Assembly: GCF_016745095.1 (NCBI RefSeq) | Contig: NZ_CP067087.1 | Location: 1-64,000, forward strand | Reading direction: 5' to 3' | Length of the DNA stretch: 64,000 bases | Origin: Croceicoccus sp. YJ47 | GTDB lineage: Bacteria > Pseudomonadota > Alphaproteobacteria > Sphingomonadales > Sphingomonadaceae | Shown: in pieces, positions 38,085-46,305 of the stretch | Position numbering within the stretch: the stretch's first letter is position 1 | Layout of the letters: each line of letters opens with the position of its first letter | Notes under the pieces: generated by a model | Told to the model about the DNA's origin: nothing | Database searches by the model: none | The model's input: the letters and a program-made list of their open reading frames with translations, nothing else | Position numbers and translations under genes: made by a program

Positions 38085-40408
38085 CAGAATTCGTAGCCGA
38101 CGCGCACGCCATAAGTGCGCGGGGGCGCGAAGGTGAAGTTGAACGTATCGTCCGGCCCGGCCGATACGAAACTGGCATAGGCGAGCGGTTGCGAATCTTC
38201 GAGGTTGCGCACGAAACCCTGGATGCTCCAGTTTTTCAGGGCTGGCTCGTACTTGAGGCTGAGGTCGGTCTGGGAAAAAGAGTCCTGCCTGCTCGACTGG
38301 TAATTGAAGATGTCGAGAAAATAGGAGCTCTTGAACCGGGAATAGATGCTGGCCGTAATGACCCCGCTATTGCCGATGTCGAACTGGTGGTCGTAACCGG
38401 CGGTAATGGTGAAGCGGGGAGACTGCGGAAGCGTGTTTCCGGAAAGATTGGGCTGAACCACGCCCGGTCCCGGATCCAGATCGGCCAGACCGTTATTGCC
38501 CGGATTGACCGTGTCGAGAATGGCGTACGACGCGAGAAGTTCGTCGTATTCCGCCTTGAGGAAATTGACCGAAGTCGTAAAGGTGCCGTTCTCGGTGACC
38601 TCGAACGTACCCTCGACCTCGAGACCGTAGATCGTCGCGGCACCGGCGTTGAAAATCTGCTGCCCGATGGCCGGGTTCAGCAAAACGGCGGTCTGCAGGT
38701 CGGTGTAATCGTAATAGAACCCGGCCAGGTTCACGATATGCTGACCCCGATCGCCGACGGTCAGTTTCGCACCGGCTTCATAGGCCAGATTGGTTTCCGG
38801 ATCGTACGGCCCGACGCTGTCGAAACCTCCGGATTTGTAGCCGGTCGACACCTTGCCGTAGATGAGAGTATCGGCATTGGGCGTGTAATTCACGCTTACC
38901 AGCCAGGTCAGCTGTTCGTTGTTCTGTTCCAGATTGACGATCGACGACGGAGGCGTCGTCGGCGCGACGGGACCGACGTTGAAACGGAATCCGTAGTTCC
39001 CGAAAACCCCTTCGCGACGGTCGATCGTGTAGCGCAGACCGCCGATCAGCGTCAGCTGATCGCTCAGGGCATATTCCGCCTGACCGAAACCGGCGTAGCT
39101 GCGCGATTCGGTCGTGCGGGAGAACGTATTGATAAAGCTGCCGTTGGGCGCGATGAACGGGCTGAAGAGGCCGCGAAGATTGTCGACTTTCTCCTGATAG
39201 AAGAACACGCCCGCCTGATAGGTGAACGCGCCGCTGAAGCCGCCGATCCGCAGTTCGTGGCTCATCGTGTCGACCGTGTTGTCGAATTCGTAGAAAGTGT
39301 AGTTGGGCAGCGCGAGATCGGTATTCTGATCCGTGAAGCGATAACCGCCGAGATAAGTGGCTGTCGCCCCACCCAGATCGTATTCGATCTTCCCGCGGAC
39401 CGCATAGCTATCCTGCAGGTTCGGCGTCAGCGGAATCTGCGGAAGCGGACCGTCATAGGAGGAGCGATCGTCGATCTGCTCGAGCGCGTCGCTTCGAACC
39501 GGAATGCACTGGCCGCCCGGGATCAGCGGTGCGGCGTCGACAAAGCCGTTTTCCGTACAATTCGGACCGGGTTCGCGGCCGGGAATATTGAAACTGTACG
39601 ACGCGAAAGCAGGGACGATGCTCTCGTTGTGGACATACTCGCCCGAAATATCGAACGAAAGGCGATCGGTCGGCATCAGCGATACGGTCGCTCTCACGCC
39701 CTGATTGTCGGCAGTCCCGCTCCGAACCACGTCCACGCCCGCAGCGGCACGGTTGGGGTGGAAGAAAAACCCGTCGCGCTTGTTATATAGCCCGGCCAGA
39801 CGCAGCCCGCCAACGCTGCCGAAGGGAATATCGATGCCGGCTTCCAGCTTGCGAGAATCGTAATTGCCGTAGGTCGCGCTGATATCCCCGCCGAAAGTCG
39901 TGCCCGGCTTGCGCGCGATGAAATTGATGGCGCCGCCCGTCGCGTTACGCCCGTAAAGCGTGCCTTGCGGACCACGCAGCACCTCGATCCGATCGATATC
40001 GAACAAGGCGAGGTTCAACACATTGGGTCGGTTGATGTATTCACCATCGATATTTACGGCGATGGACTGATCCTGCCCTTCGTCGTTCGAATTCGTGCCC
40101 ACCCCGCGGACCGCAACGCGGGTATAGTTACCGTCTTGAACGATGTTCAGAACCGGGGCGACACGGGTGAGATCCTGAAAGTCGGTGATGCCGGCATCTT
40201 CGATGGCTTCGGCACCCACCACGTCGATCGCGATGGGCACGTCCTGCACGTTCTCGGCACGATTTTGCGCCGTAACGACGATGACATTGGTGGGTTCGGG
40301 ATCGACCGGTGCGGGCTCGCCAGGGATCACCTGCGCATGTGCCGGCATGCAGAGCACGGTCAGCGCACTTCCGAAAAACAGAACGGTTTTGTGGTTCTGA
40401 AGTTTCAT
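38084..40408 (-). CDS. TonB-dependent receptor, copy 2 (intact)
   Basis: The receptor has 774 residues, ATG 40408 with GGGAGAG upstream, signal peptide SALTVLCMPAHAQ, TonB-box region NVIVVTAQNRAENVQDVPIA, plug (VLRGPQGTLYGRNATGGAIN) and barrel to RTYGVRVGYEF. It is a close paralogue of the broken receptor at 6857-9176 over its whole length. It heads a five-gene operon (receptor, sulfatase, isomerase, GPH carrier, ThuA) whose members touch or overlap, all under box F. It therefore probably imports the sulfated or plain glycoside that the operon handles. Confidence 0.95.
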   Translation of the reverse strand: MKLQNHKTVLFFGSALTVLCMPAHAQVIPGEPAPVDPEPTNVIVVTAQNRAENVQDVPIAIDVVGAEAIEDAGITDFQDLTRVAPVLNIVQDGNYTRVAVRGVGTNSNDEGQDQSIAVNIDGEYINRPNVLNLALFDIDRIEVLRGPQGTLYGRNATGGAINFIARKPGTTFGGDISATYGNYDSRKLEAGIDIPFGSVGGLRLAGLYNKRDGFFFHPNRAAAGVDVVRSGTADNQGVRATVSLMPTDRLSFDISGEYVHNESIVPAFASYSFNIPGREPGPNCTENGFVDAAPLIPGGQCIPVRSDALEQIDDRSSYDGPLPQIPLTPNLQDSYAVRGKIEYDLGGATATYLGGYRFTDQNTDLALPNYTFYEFDNTVDTMSHELRIGGFSGAFTYQAGVFFYQEKVDNLRGLFSPFIAPNGSFINTFSRTTESRSYAGFGQAEYALSDQLTLIGGLRYTIDRREGVFGNYGFRFNVGPVAPTTPPSSIVNLEQNNEQLTWLVSVNYTPNADTLIYGKVSTGYKSGGFDSVGPYDPETNLAYEAGAKLTVGDRGQHIVNLAGFYYDYTDLQTAVLLNPAIGQQIFNAGAATIYGLEVEGTFEVTENGTFTTSVNFLKAEYDELLASYAILDTVNPGNNGLADLDPGPGVVQPNLSGNTLPQSPRFTITAGYDHQFDIGNSGVITASIYSRFKSSYFLDIFNYQSSRQDSFSQTDLSLKYEPALKNWSIQGFVRNLEDSQPLAYASFVSAGPDDTFNFTFAPPRTYGVRVGYEF

Positions 40409-40449
40409 ATAGACTCTCCCTGAACCCCCGGTTTTTACGGTGGGTATAA

Positions 40450-40489
40450 TAGAACTAAAGCTCTAGTTATAGTTTCGTATGGTTGTCAA
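40450..40489 (-). promoter_or_regulatory. TAGAAT box F over the TBDR copy 2 promoter
   Basis: TAGAAC-TAAA-GCTCTA (40450-40465). On the minus strand TTGACA (40489-40484) precedes TAGAGC (40465-40460) by 18 bases. As at box B, the -35 overlaps the stop of the FMN-reductase relic, and AAACTATAACTAGA is shared by both copies. Confidence 0.7.
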
Positions 40490-40752
40490 TGACTATCGTC
40501 GGGGACGACGCAAGCAGTTGCAGATTACCCCGCCATCGTATCGCGCCGTCCGTCACTATGATCGGTCAGAAAAAACCATCGGAAGCAGAAGGCGTCGGCT
40601 CGGCGGGATTGATCGCGAGTTCCAAAGGCGCAGGCCATCCCCGCACGGCGCATTGCCGCGTGCAAGCTCGCGACGCCCCTCCGCTATCCGCGCAAATAAG
40701 GACACCCGCCGGGCGGCGATCGCGGAGGGGCCGCCCTTCCTCGCAAATCATC
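40486..40752 (-). pseudogene. Relic of an NADPH:FMN reductase (copy 2)
   Basis: The minus strand reads GVLICADSGGASRACT, then VRGWPAPLELAINPAEP and ends ACVVPDDSH at 40486. These correspond in order to GLLVSAAGWQAGGVT, MRGWPTPMGIAINSIEQ and GCVGLSRMD of the FMN reductase at 9256-9833. Only the C-terminal third is left. It is located relative to the TBDR exactly as copy 1 is. Confidence 0.65.
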
Positions 40753-40769
40753 CGTCGCTAGGAACGCGT

Positions 40770-41235
40770 TCTTAACGGAACCGCGCATCGTTTTGGCGCA
40801 CAACTTCTCTGCCGGTTATGGAATTTCCTCGATCGAAGAGGCGCTTGAATTGATCGTAGGTTACGCCGATGCCGGTCATCTCTTCGGGCGTCGTTCCCTT
40901 CCCCAAAACGGCGAGGGTCAAATCGGCAGTCGATTGGACGAGAATGTCGATCCGCTCCCCGATACGGACGGGTGGTGAATCTAAACCGCGACAACCGAGG
41001 AAACGAATTGCCTGTTCGCCATCTGCGCCGCGTGCAGGCCGCGACTATGAAGCTGCCGTTGGCGATTGGCGTGTCACCTTTAAGCGATGGTCGGGCATGA
41101 AGACCGCTTCGAACATGCAAACACGCGCGTTTTTGCGTGCTATTCGAGATTTTCGATCAGTTGCCAATCATCGTCTGGCGGCATTGCCCATGCCTTCGGG
41201 AAACCGGAACACTGAATTTTCTTCGCTTCCGCGAC
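40770..41235 (-). pseudogene. Relic of an LLM-class flavin monooxygenase (copy 2)
   Basis: Minus-strand pieces run in order: FSVFRFPKAWAMPPDDDW, FEAVFMPDHRLKGDTPIANG, ERIDILVQSTADLTLAV and GTTPEEMTGIGVTYDQF. They match FSVFLNARAMRPEDD, FDAIFMPDHHFNGYMPIA, ERINILDQLTDGKLLVG and GTTPEEMIGLGVNY of the gene at 9833-10927. The remaining two thirds of the gene are missing; the FMN-reductase relic follows directly. Frameshifts and stops, and a lost start codon, make it dead. Box G lies just upstream. Confidence 0.7.
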
Positions 41236-41263
41236 CGAATTATAATCTCTAATTAATACAAAT

Positions 41264-41279
41264 TGGAATTGACGTTCCT
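41264..41279. promoter_or_regulatory. TAGAAT box G upstream of the TetR gene
   Basis: TGGAAT-TGAC-GTTCCT, a variant box 25 bases before the TetR ATG and also at the head of the LLM relic. Such a position fits autoregulation by the TetR protein. It is the most divergent of the boxes. Confidence 0.5.
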
Positions 41280-41303
41280 ATTCGCTTCCTGCTTTCGGAA
41301 AAT

Positions 41304-41984
41304 ATGCCACGCCAAACGAACAGCGCTTCCCCAGAGGTTGAAAAACTCCTGGAGGCGGCAATCCGCCGAAAGCCGCGACAGGGGCGCTCTCTTGCGTCTT
41401 TCGAACGGATGCTGGAAGCGACTCGCGAATTGATGCTTGAGCGCGGGAGCGAAGACTTCACGCTTCAGGATGTGAGCAGTCGCGGAAACGTCTCGATCGG
41501 CTCGATCTATCTTCGGTTCGAAAGCAAGGACCATCTCCTCTACGCAGTCATCGGACAGGAACTTCAGACGATCGTGGAAACCGAAGCCGCGATGGTGCAA
41601 TCGATCGCTGCGGAAAGTGGCAGTCTGAAGGAATTTCTGACGAAATATCTGGAGGCCTATATTGCCTTCATGGCCAAGCATTCGGCGATCCTGCGGGCCA
41701 TCATGCAGCGCGCGGCGATTGATCCGGTGGTATCCCCGTGCGGGAAGGAAGCGGGTCACAAGGCTCTATCGGAAACGGCGGATGTCATTCTGTCCTATCG
41801 AGACGAGATCCAGGGCAACGACCCGCCCGAAAAAGCGGAAGCTGTCCTGCATATGGTCTTCGCATCCGTCGCCCGGCAATTCGGTCTCGGCGCCTCGATT
41901 GAAGCGGGGGATCCCAAGATCTGGAAAAAACTGCGACCGCAGCTGTCCGACATGGCTTACGCCTACCTGACCTATAAGGATTGA
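41304..41984 (+). CDS. TetR/AcrR-family regulator, candidate regulator of the TAGAAT regulon
   Basis: The 226-residue protein has an N-terminal TetR helix-turn-helix around residues 33-80: ASFERMLEATRELMLERGSE, FTLQDVSSRGNVSIGSIYLRF and ESKDHLLYAVIGQELQ. The C-terminal ligand domain is all-helical and unlike well-known subfamilies. It is the only TetR gene in the window, it sits between copies of the box regulon, and its own promoter region has box G. TetR dimers bind palindromes of 15-20 bp. These facts make it the best candidate for the repressor acting at the nine boxes; direct proof is absent. Confidence 0.9.
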   Translation: MPRQTNSASPEVEKLLEAAIRRKPRQGRSLASFERMLEATRELMLERGSEDFTLQDVSSRGNVSIGSIYLRFESKDHLLYAVIGQELQTIVETEAAMVQSIAAESGSLKEFLTKYLEAYIAFMAKHSAILRAIMQRAAIDPVVSPCGKEAGHKALSETADVILSYRDEIQGNDPPEKAEAVLHMVFASVARQFGLGASIEAGDPKIWKKLRPQLSDMAYAYLTYKD

Positions 41985-42462
41985 ACCGGTCGCACGGCGG
42001 CCTCTCGAAAATAGGTCAAGGATCCCGGTCAGGTCCTTCACCCGCAAATTTTCGATCCCGCGGAAGAGGCTCGCGGGACTACCGGATCGGCCGACACCGC
42101 CGGACATGATTGTCATGCCGTCGCGCATGACGCATGGTCGATGCGGTGTAAGGTTACGAGGCCGATACGGGACCGCCTACGCGATCGAGGTCTCGTCCCG
42201 TTGCGGGGAAAAGGAAACACTCGAAGCGTAACAAAGCCCATCGCCGCGAACCCGGGCCAGCAGTTCGATGCCGATTCCACCGACCAATTCGGCCTCAGCG
42301 CGCGAAAGGCATCGAAAAAGCCTTCCGCGCGCTGACCTAGCGCGACACGTCATAGTGTGCAGGCGGAGACTTCTCGCCAGAAAGGACCGAGGGTAGGTCA
42401 AGCCCGAACGACGCTCGCGAGGTTCGGGCCCGACTTGGCCATTTGTTATCTGCGAAGGATCC
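41985..42462. other. Stretch without a supported gene
   Basis: These 478 bases lie between the convergent TetR and isomerase genes. An 8-bp inverted repeat, GCCCGAAC (42402-42409) and GTTCGGGC (42422-42429), could be a weak transcription end, but it lacks a T tract. No protein motif was found. Confidence 0.5.
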
Positions 42463-43386
42463 CTAGTCGTAGATCGGCCTCAACTCATTGTCGAGGTAAT
42501 GGCGGGTGAGCGCCATCGATGCCAGCAAGTCGGGCGATCCGTCGTATTCAACCGACATCCAGCCCTTGAACTCGTGCTTCTTCAGCAGGCGATACAGCCC
42601 CTTCAGGTCCAGTTGTCCCATGCCCGGCTCCCAGAACCAGCGCTTGCCGTCATCGGTGATTTCGGGGTCCTGCGCATAGCGCACGCTGTCGGGTTGCCCA
42701 GCCGATGCCGTGTCCTTGAGGTGGAACGTGCTGATGCGGTCGTGATAGTCGCTGTAGAACGTGCACAGATCTTCGCCCATGATCGCGATCTGCGCCGTGT
42801 CGATGCAGTAATGGACCAGCTTCGGATCGGTCGATTCGATCAGCTCCCGGTGGTTCGGCAGGTTGATCGCGCAGAAGAATTCGTTGTGCAGGCCGATCTT
42901 GATGCCGTGATCGGTCGCATATGCGCCAATCTCGTTCATGACCTTGGCGCATTGCTGCACCTCCTCCCGCGAGAGAGGTCCGGTGCCGCAGTAATTCTGC
43001 GTCGGGCAGGTGTTCATGTACTGACCGCCGAACTTCGCGATCGTGTCCACGGCTTCGCGACCGGCACGAATGGCCTCATCGTAATGCGCCGGATCATGCG
43101 AAGCGTGCGCACCGTGGAACATGCCGATGACCTCGACCCCGCGATCCTTTGCGAAGGCGGCAAAATTTTCGGCTGATCCGAACAGCGGAACAAGATCCGC
43201 CAGATCCCAGGGGGCAATTTCGATCCCGTTAAAGCCCAATGCGGACTGATATTTCAGGATCGTGTCCCAATCCGAATAATAGGCGGTATTGGTCTTGTCT
43301 TCGTAGTAAAACTCGCGGAAATTATCGATCTGTTTGTAGGGGATCGTCTTCCAGTGGCTCATATTTGCGTAGCGGATATTGGGCAT
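42463..43386 (-). CDS. Sugar phosphate isomerase/epimerase (xylose-isomerase-like TIM barrel)
   Basis: The 307-residue protein reads GFNGIEIAPWDLADLVPLF, VEVIGMFHGAHASHDPAHYD, GIKIGLHNEFFCAINLP, LVHYCIDTAQIAIMGED, ISTFHLKDTASAG and GWMSVEYDGSP. The Glu/Asp/His residues in these strands form the usual divalent-metal site of IolE/Hyi-type isomerases and dehydratases. It lies 19 bases after the isomerase at 43406-44362, so the two share one transcript under box H. It is clearly different from the deglycosidase subunit and from the Hyi-like gene. Its substrate, probably a keto-sugar or inosose-like compound, cannot be read from sequence. Confidence 0.85.
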   Translation of the reverse strand: MPNIRYANMSHWKTIPYKQIDNFREFYYEDKTNTAYYSDWDTILKYQSALGFNGIEIAPWDLADLVPLFGSAENFAAFAKDRGVEVIGMFHGAHASHDPAHYDEAIRAGREAVDTIAKFGGQYMNTCPTQNYCGTGPLSREEVQQCAKVMNEIGAYATDHGIKIGLHNEFFCAINLPNHRELIESTDPKLVHYCIDTAQIAIMGEDLCTFYSDYHDRISTFHLKDTASAGQPDSVRYAQDPEITDDGKRWFWEPGMGQLDLKGLYRLLKKHEFKGWMSVEYDGSPDLLASMALTRHYLDNELRPIYD

Positions 43387-43405
43387 CGCGGAAACTCCGT
43401 CCGTC

Positions 43406-44362
43406 TTATATCGACAATGTTTTGAGGAGGGCGCGGGTTCTCAGCAGAGCGCGAAACGGATCTCTCGTCTGACGGGCGCTGCATATGACGGGCCCGTTGT
43501 AATCCAGCCTGTCGAGCAAACCCGCGATCCCGGCCAGATCGACCGATCCCGTGCCCGGATCGCGGTAGACCTGCGTAGCCTGGCCGCTGGGAAATTCGGG
43601 GTTCGGCGTTTTCCAGGTTTCGCCCTTGTCGACGAAATCGGTATCGGTGAGGTGCACGGACCCGATCCGCGCAATGTTGCTTGCGATAAAGCTTTCGGGC
43701 GAAATGCCGCCTACGAAAAGGCTCGCCGTATCGACGTCCAGCTTGACACCGTCCTGCAGTGCGTCGGCTATGGGAATGATGCGCTCGCCCGCGAACAGGC
43801 TCCAGTATTCGTTCCGCAGAACGAGCGTGACGCCGAGTTCGCCGGCTTTTTCCGCAAGCGTACCCAGCATCTTGATCGTGCGCTCGGCAAACTCCTCCAT
43901 CCTGTTGTCGATGTCGGGATGGTATTGCGCGACGCGCCCGTAGTAGGCCGAAGGGCTGATGGCGAGATAGTCTGCGCCCATTTCGGCCGCATGGGAAAGC
44001 GCCTGGCTTCCGAAATGGCCCGTCGCGCCGAAGAAGAAATCGATCTCGTCGTTGCGCATGAACAGGTTGGGATCGAACGTGATCCCGGTGACCGCTTCGA
44101 TCCCGTTATCTTTCAGGAAAGCGCGATAATTGGCCGCGTTTTCGTATTTTGCATTCACGCAATATTCGTTGAACGGCACACCGGTCCGCCCGCCGAATTG
44201 CCACACCGGTTCGTAAGGCATCTCGATCGTCGAGAACCCCGCCGCGGCTATCAAGGGATAAAGTTCTTCCCAAAAGTACCGGCTTTCATAGCGGTTCCGA
44301 TTGGGTTCCTGGTAATGACGATTGATCAGATCGAGGCTTATCGCGATCGCTTCAGTATTCAT
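43406..44362 (-). CDS. Second sugar isomerase-like TIM barrel of the operon
   Basis: ATG 44362 is chosen over an upstream in-frame start because it follows AGGAGCC and gives the compact N-terminus NTEAIAISLDLINRHYQ. The 318-residue protein shows YESRYFWEELYPLIAAAGF, STIEMPYEPVWQFGGRTGVP, GVTLVLRNEYWSLFAGE, VKLDVDTASLFVGG and RIGSVHLTDTDFVDKGE, a xylose-isomerase-like barrel with a likely metal site. It is only distantly similar to its neighbour. It is the first gene after box H and may act on successive intermediates with the second gene. Function beyond the fold is not known. Confidence 0.82.
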   Translation of the reverse strand: MNTEAIAISLDLINRHYQEPNRNRYESRYFWEELYPLIAAAGFSTIEMPYEPVWQFGGRTGVPFNEYCVNAKYENAANYRAFLKDNGIEAVTGITFDPNLFMRNDEIDFFFGATGHFGSQALSHAAEMGADYLAISPSAYYGRVAQYHPDIDNRMEEFAERTIKMLGTLAEKAGELGVTLVLRNEYWSLFAGERIIPIADALQDGVKLDVDTASLFVGGISPESFIASNIARIGSVHLTDTDFVDKGETWKTPNPEFPSGQATQVYRDPGTGSVDLAGIAGLLDRLDYNGPVICSARQTRDPFRALLRTRALLKTLSI

Positions 44363-44501
44363 ATCGGGGACAGGCTCCTCAGGCGGCCGCAACGAAAAAC
44401 CGCAGCCTAGGTTCGTCCGTGCGGTTATCGAGCAATCGGGCCGACAACCGGCCGTAGTGCTGATACCGAATGTTGTTTTGGTCGGACAAACCCACTCAAA
44501 T

Positions 44502-44543
44502 TAGAAGACCCAATCTAATATGGCACGGTCCATTTGATGTCAA
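44502..44543 (-). promoter_or_regulatory. TAGAAT box H upstream of the isomerase pair
   Basis: TAGAAG-ACCC-AATCTA (44502-44517), 140 bases before ATG 44362. On the minus strand TTGACA (44543-44538) precedes TATTAG (44520-44515) by 17 bases; that -10 overlaps the box. Confidence 0.6.
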
Positions 44544-44763
44544 TCTCGGTGTGTCCGATCCCGCGAGGTCCGAAGGCACCCGCCATTCGTCGGTCGAGCC
44601 AGCAGCGCCCCCCCGACCCCGCATCCACCTGTCCACAGGCGAAAAATATTGCGCCGATCGAGGGGGCGTGACGGCGGCCTCGCACTCCCACTTGCATTCT
44701 CCGCGATCCGCAGGGCCGAGATTCTTGAAACGATGTTGCACGCCCGACCCGGCAAGATCGTCG

Positions 44764-44801
44764 TTTGCGAAAGCATCCTTTTTTTTATAATAGCGGTTCT
44801 A
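44764..44801 (+). promoter_or_regulatory. TAGAAT box I over the xylBA promoter
   Basis: TATAAT-AGCG-GTTCTA (44786-44801). On the plus strand TTTGCG (44764-44769) precedes TATAAT (44786-44791) by 16 bases, so the left half of the box is the -10. The xylB ATG is 53 bases downstream. Confidence 0.65.
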
Positions 44802-44853
44802 ATAATGCCGAAGTGTGTTTACGTCGAGGCAACGACAGAGAAGGTGGGCAAGG

Positions 44854-46296
44854 ATGTTTCTGGGTTTAGATCTCGGGACCTCAGGGGTTAAAGCCGTCGT
44901 CGTCGACGAAGATGGCAAAGCTGTTGCACAGGGTCTTGCCCCCCTGACCGCAAGCAGTCCGTACACCGGATGGTCCGAACAGGATCCGTCGGCATGGTGG
45001 CACGCCGCGTGCGAAGCCGTCCTGGCCATCGATCCCGAGTTTCGCCGGGCCGTCCGGGCGATCGGGCTGAGCGGGCAGATGCACGGAGCGACGTTGATCG
45101 ATGAAGACCATCGCGTGTTGCGCCCGGCAATCCTTTGGAACGACGGTCGAAGCGCCGCAATGTGTGCCCAAATTGAACGTGAGGTGCCCGAATCGCGAGC
45201 GATAACCGGCAACATCGCCATGCCGGGTTTTACCGCACCGAAGATCGCCTGGGTGCGCGAGCACGAGCCCGATGTCTTTGCACAGATCCATAAAGTCCTG
45301 CTGCCGAAGGATTACCTGCGGTTGTGCATGACGGGGGCGATGGCCTCCGACATGTCGGACAGTTCGGGTACCTTGTGGCTCGACGTCGCGAAGCGTGCAT
45401 GGTCGGACGAGATGCTGGCCGCGACAGGACTGACGCGGAAAAACATGCCCGATCTGTTCGAAGGCACCGAGCAAAGCGGCGTTCTGCTCGCCGACGTTGC
45501 ATCGGCATGGGGCATGGATCGCGTACCCGTCGCAGGCGGCGGCGGGGACAACGCGGCGGGCGCTGTGGGAATTGGCGTCGTCGAAGACGGCGATGCGCTG
45601 CTTTCACTCGGCACCTCCGGCGTGACCTTTGTCGCGACCAGGGATTTTCGACCAAACCCGGACGGCGCCGTTCATGCCTTCTGCCACTGCCTCCCGGATC
45701 AGTGGCATCAGATGGCCGTGCACCTTTCGGCAGCGTCGTGCCTGGACTGGGCGGCCCGGTTGCTCAACATTGGCGGGCCGGGCGAACTCATCGCGCTCGC
45801 AGAAACGGTAACGCCGGGCGCCGGGCCCGAATTGTTCCTGCCCTTCCTGAATGGGGAGCGCACCCCGCACAATAACGAACGATTGCGTGCCGGCTGGATC
45901 GGTTGCGACGGATCGACCACCCCTGCCCGTCTCGCATCCGCCGTGCTCGAAGGCATTGCGTTTGCCCATGCCGACGGGCTGGCTGCCTTGCGCAATGCCG
46001 GAACCACGGTCGACCGGATGACGGTAATCGGAGGGGGATCGCGCTCAACGCACTGGGGCCGCATTCTGGCAACATCCCTGGATGTGACGCTGGATTACCT
46101 GCAGGACGGTGAACTTGGACCGTCGATGGGCGCGTCCCGGCTGGCGCGCATGTGCGTGACCGGGGAAAGTCCTGCGACCGTCTGCACCCGCCCTGCACTG
46201 CACACCACTATCGAGCCCGATGAATCTCTCCACACCGCGCTTGGTCAAAAACTTTGGGAGTATCGCCGGATCGTCGGCGTCATGGACACCTTTTAG
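44854..46296 (+). CDS. xylB: Xylulokinase
   Basis: ATG 44854 is set by the FGGY N-terminus FLGLDLGTSGVKAVVVDED and an SD-like AGAAGGTGG upstream. The 480-residue protein contains SEQDPSAWWHA, IGLSGQMHGATLID (xylulokinase-type MHG), LRPAILWNDGRS, VAGGGGDNAAGAVG, SLGTSGVTF and the ATP motif VIGGGSRSTHWGRILA. It phosphorylates D-xylulose to xylulose 5-phosphate, feeding the pentose phosphate pathway. xylA follows after 9 bases, and box I controls the pair. Length and motifs are normal. Confidence 0.95.
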   Translation: MFLGLDLGTSGVKAVVVDEDGKAVAQGLAPLTASSPYTGWSEQDPSAWWHAACEAVLAIDPEFRRAVRAIGLSGQMHGATLIDEDHRVLRPAILWNDGRSAAMCAQIEREVPESRAITGNIAMPGFTAPKIAWVREHEPDVFAQIHKVLLPKDYLRLCMTGAMASDMSDSSGTLWLDVAKRAWSDEMLAATGLTRKNMPDLFEGTEQSGVLLADVASAWGMDRVPVAGGGGDNAAGAVGIGVVEDGDALLSLGTSGVTFVATRDFRPNPDGAVHAFCHCLPDQWHQMAVHLSAASCLDWAARLLNIGGPGELIALAETVTPGAGPELFLPFLNGERTPHNNERLRAGWIGCDGSTTPARLASAVLEGIAFAHADGLAALRNAGTTVDRMTVIGGGSRSTHWGRILATSLDVTLDYLQDGELGPSMGASRLARMCVTGESPATVCTRPALHTTIEPDESLHTALGQKLWEYRRIVGVMDTF

Positions 46297-46305
46297 GAGC
46301 ACCTT

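Noticed and set aside
37970-39790. 606-codon plus-strand frame opposite TBDR copy 2
   Set aside because: It is antisense to an intact receptor and shows no family motif.
42402-42429. Hairpin GCCCGAAC/GTTCGGGC between the TetR and isomerase genes as a terminator
   Set aside because: No T tract on either strand; mentioned only as a possible weak end.
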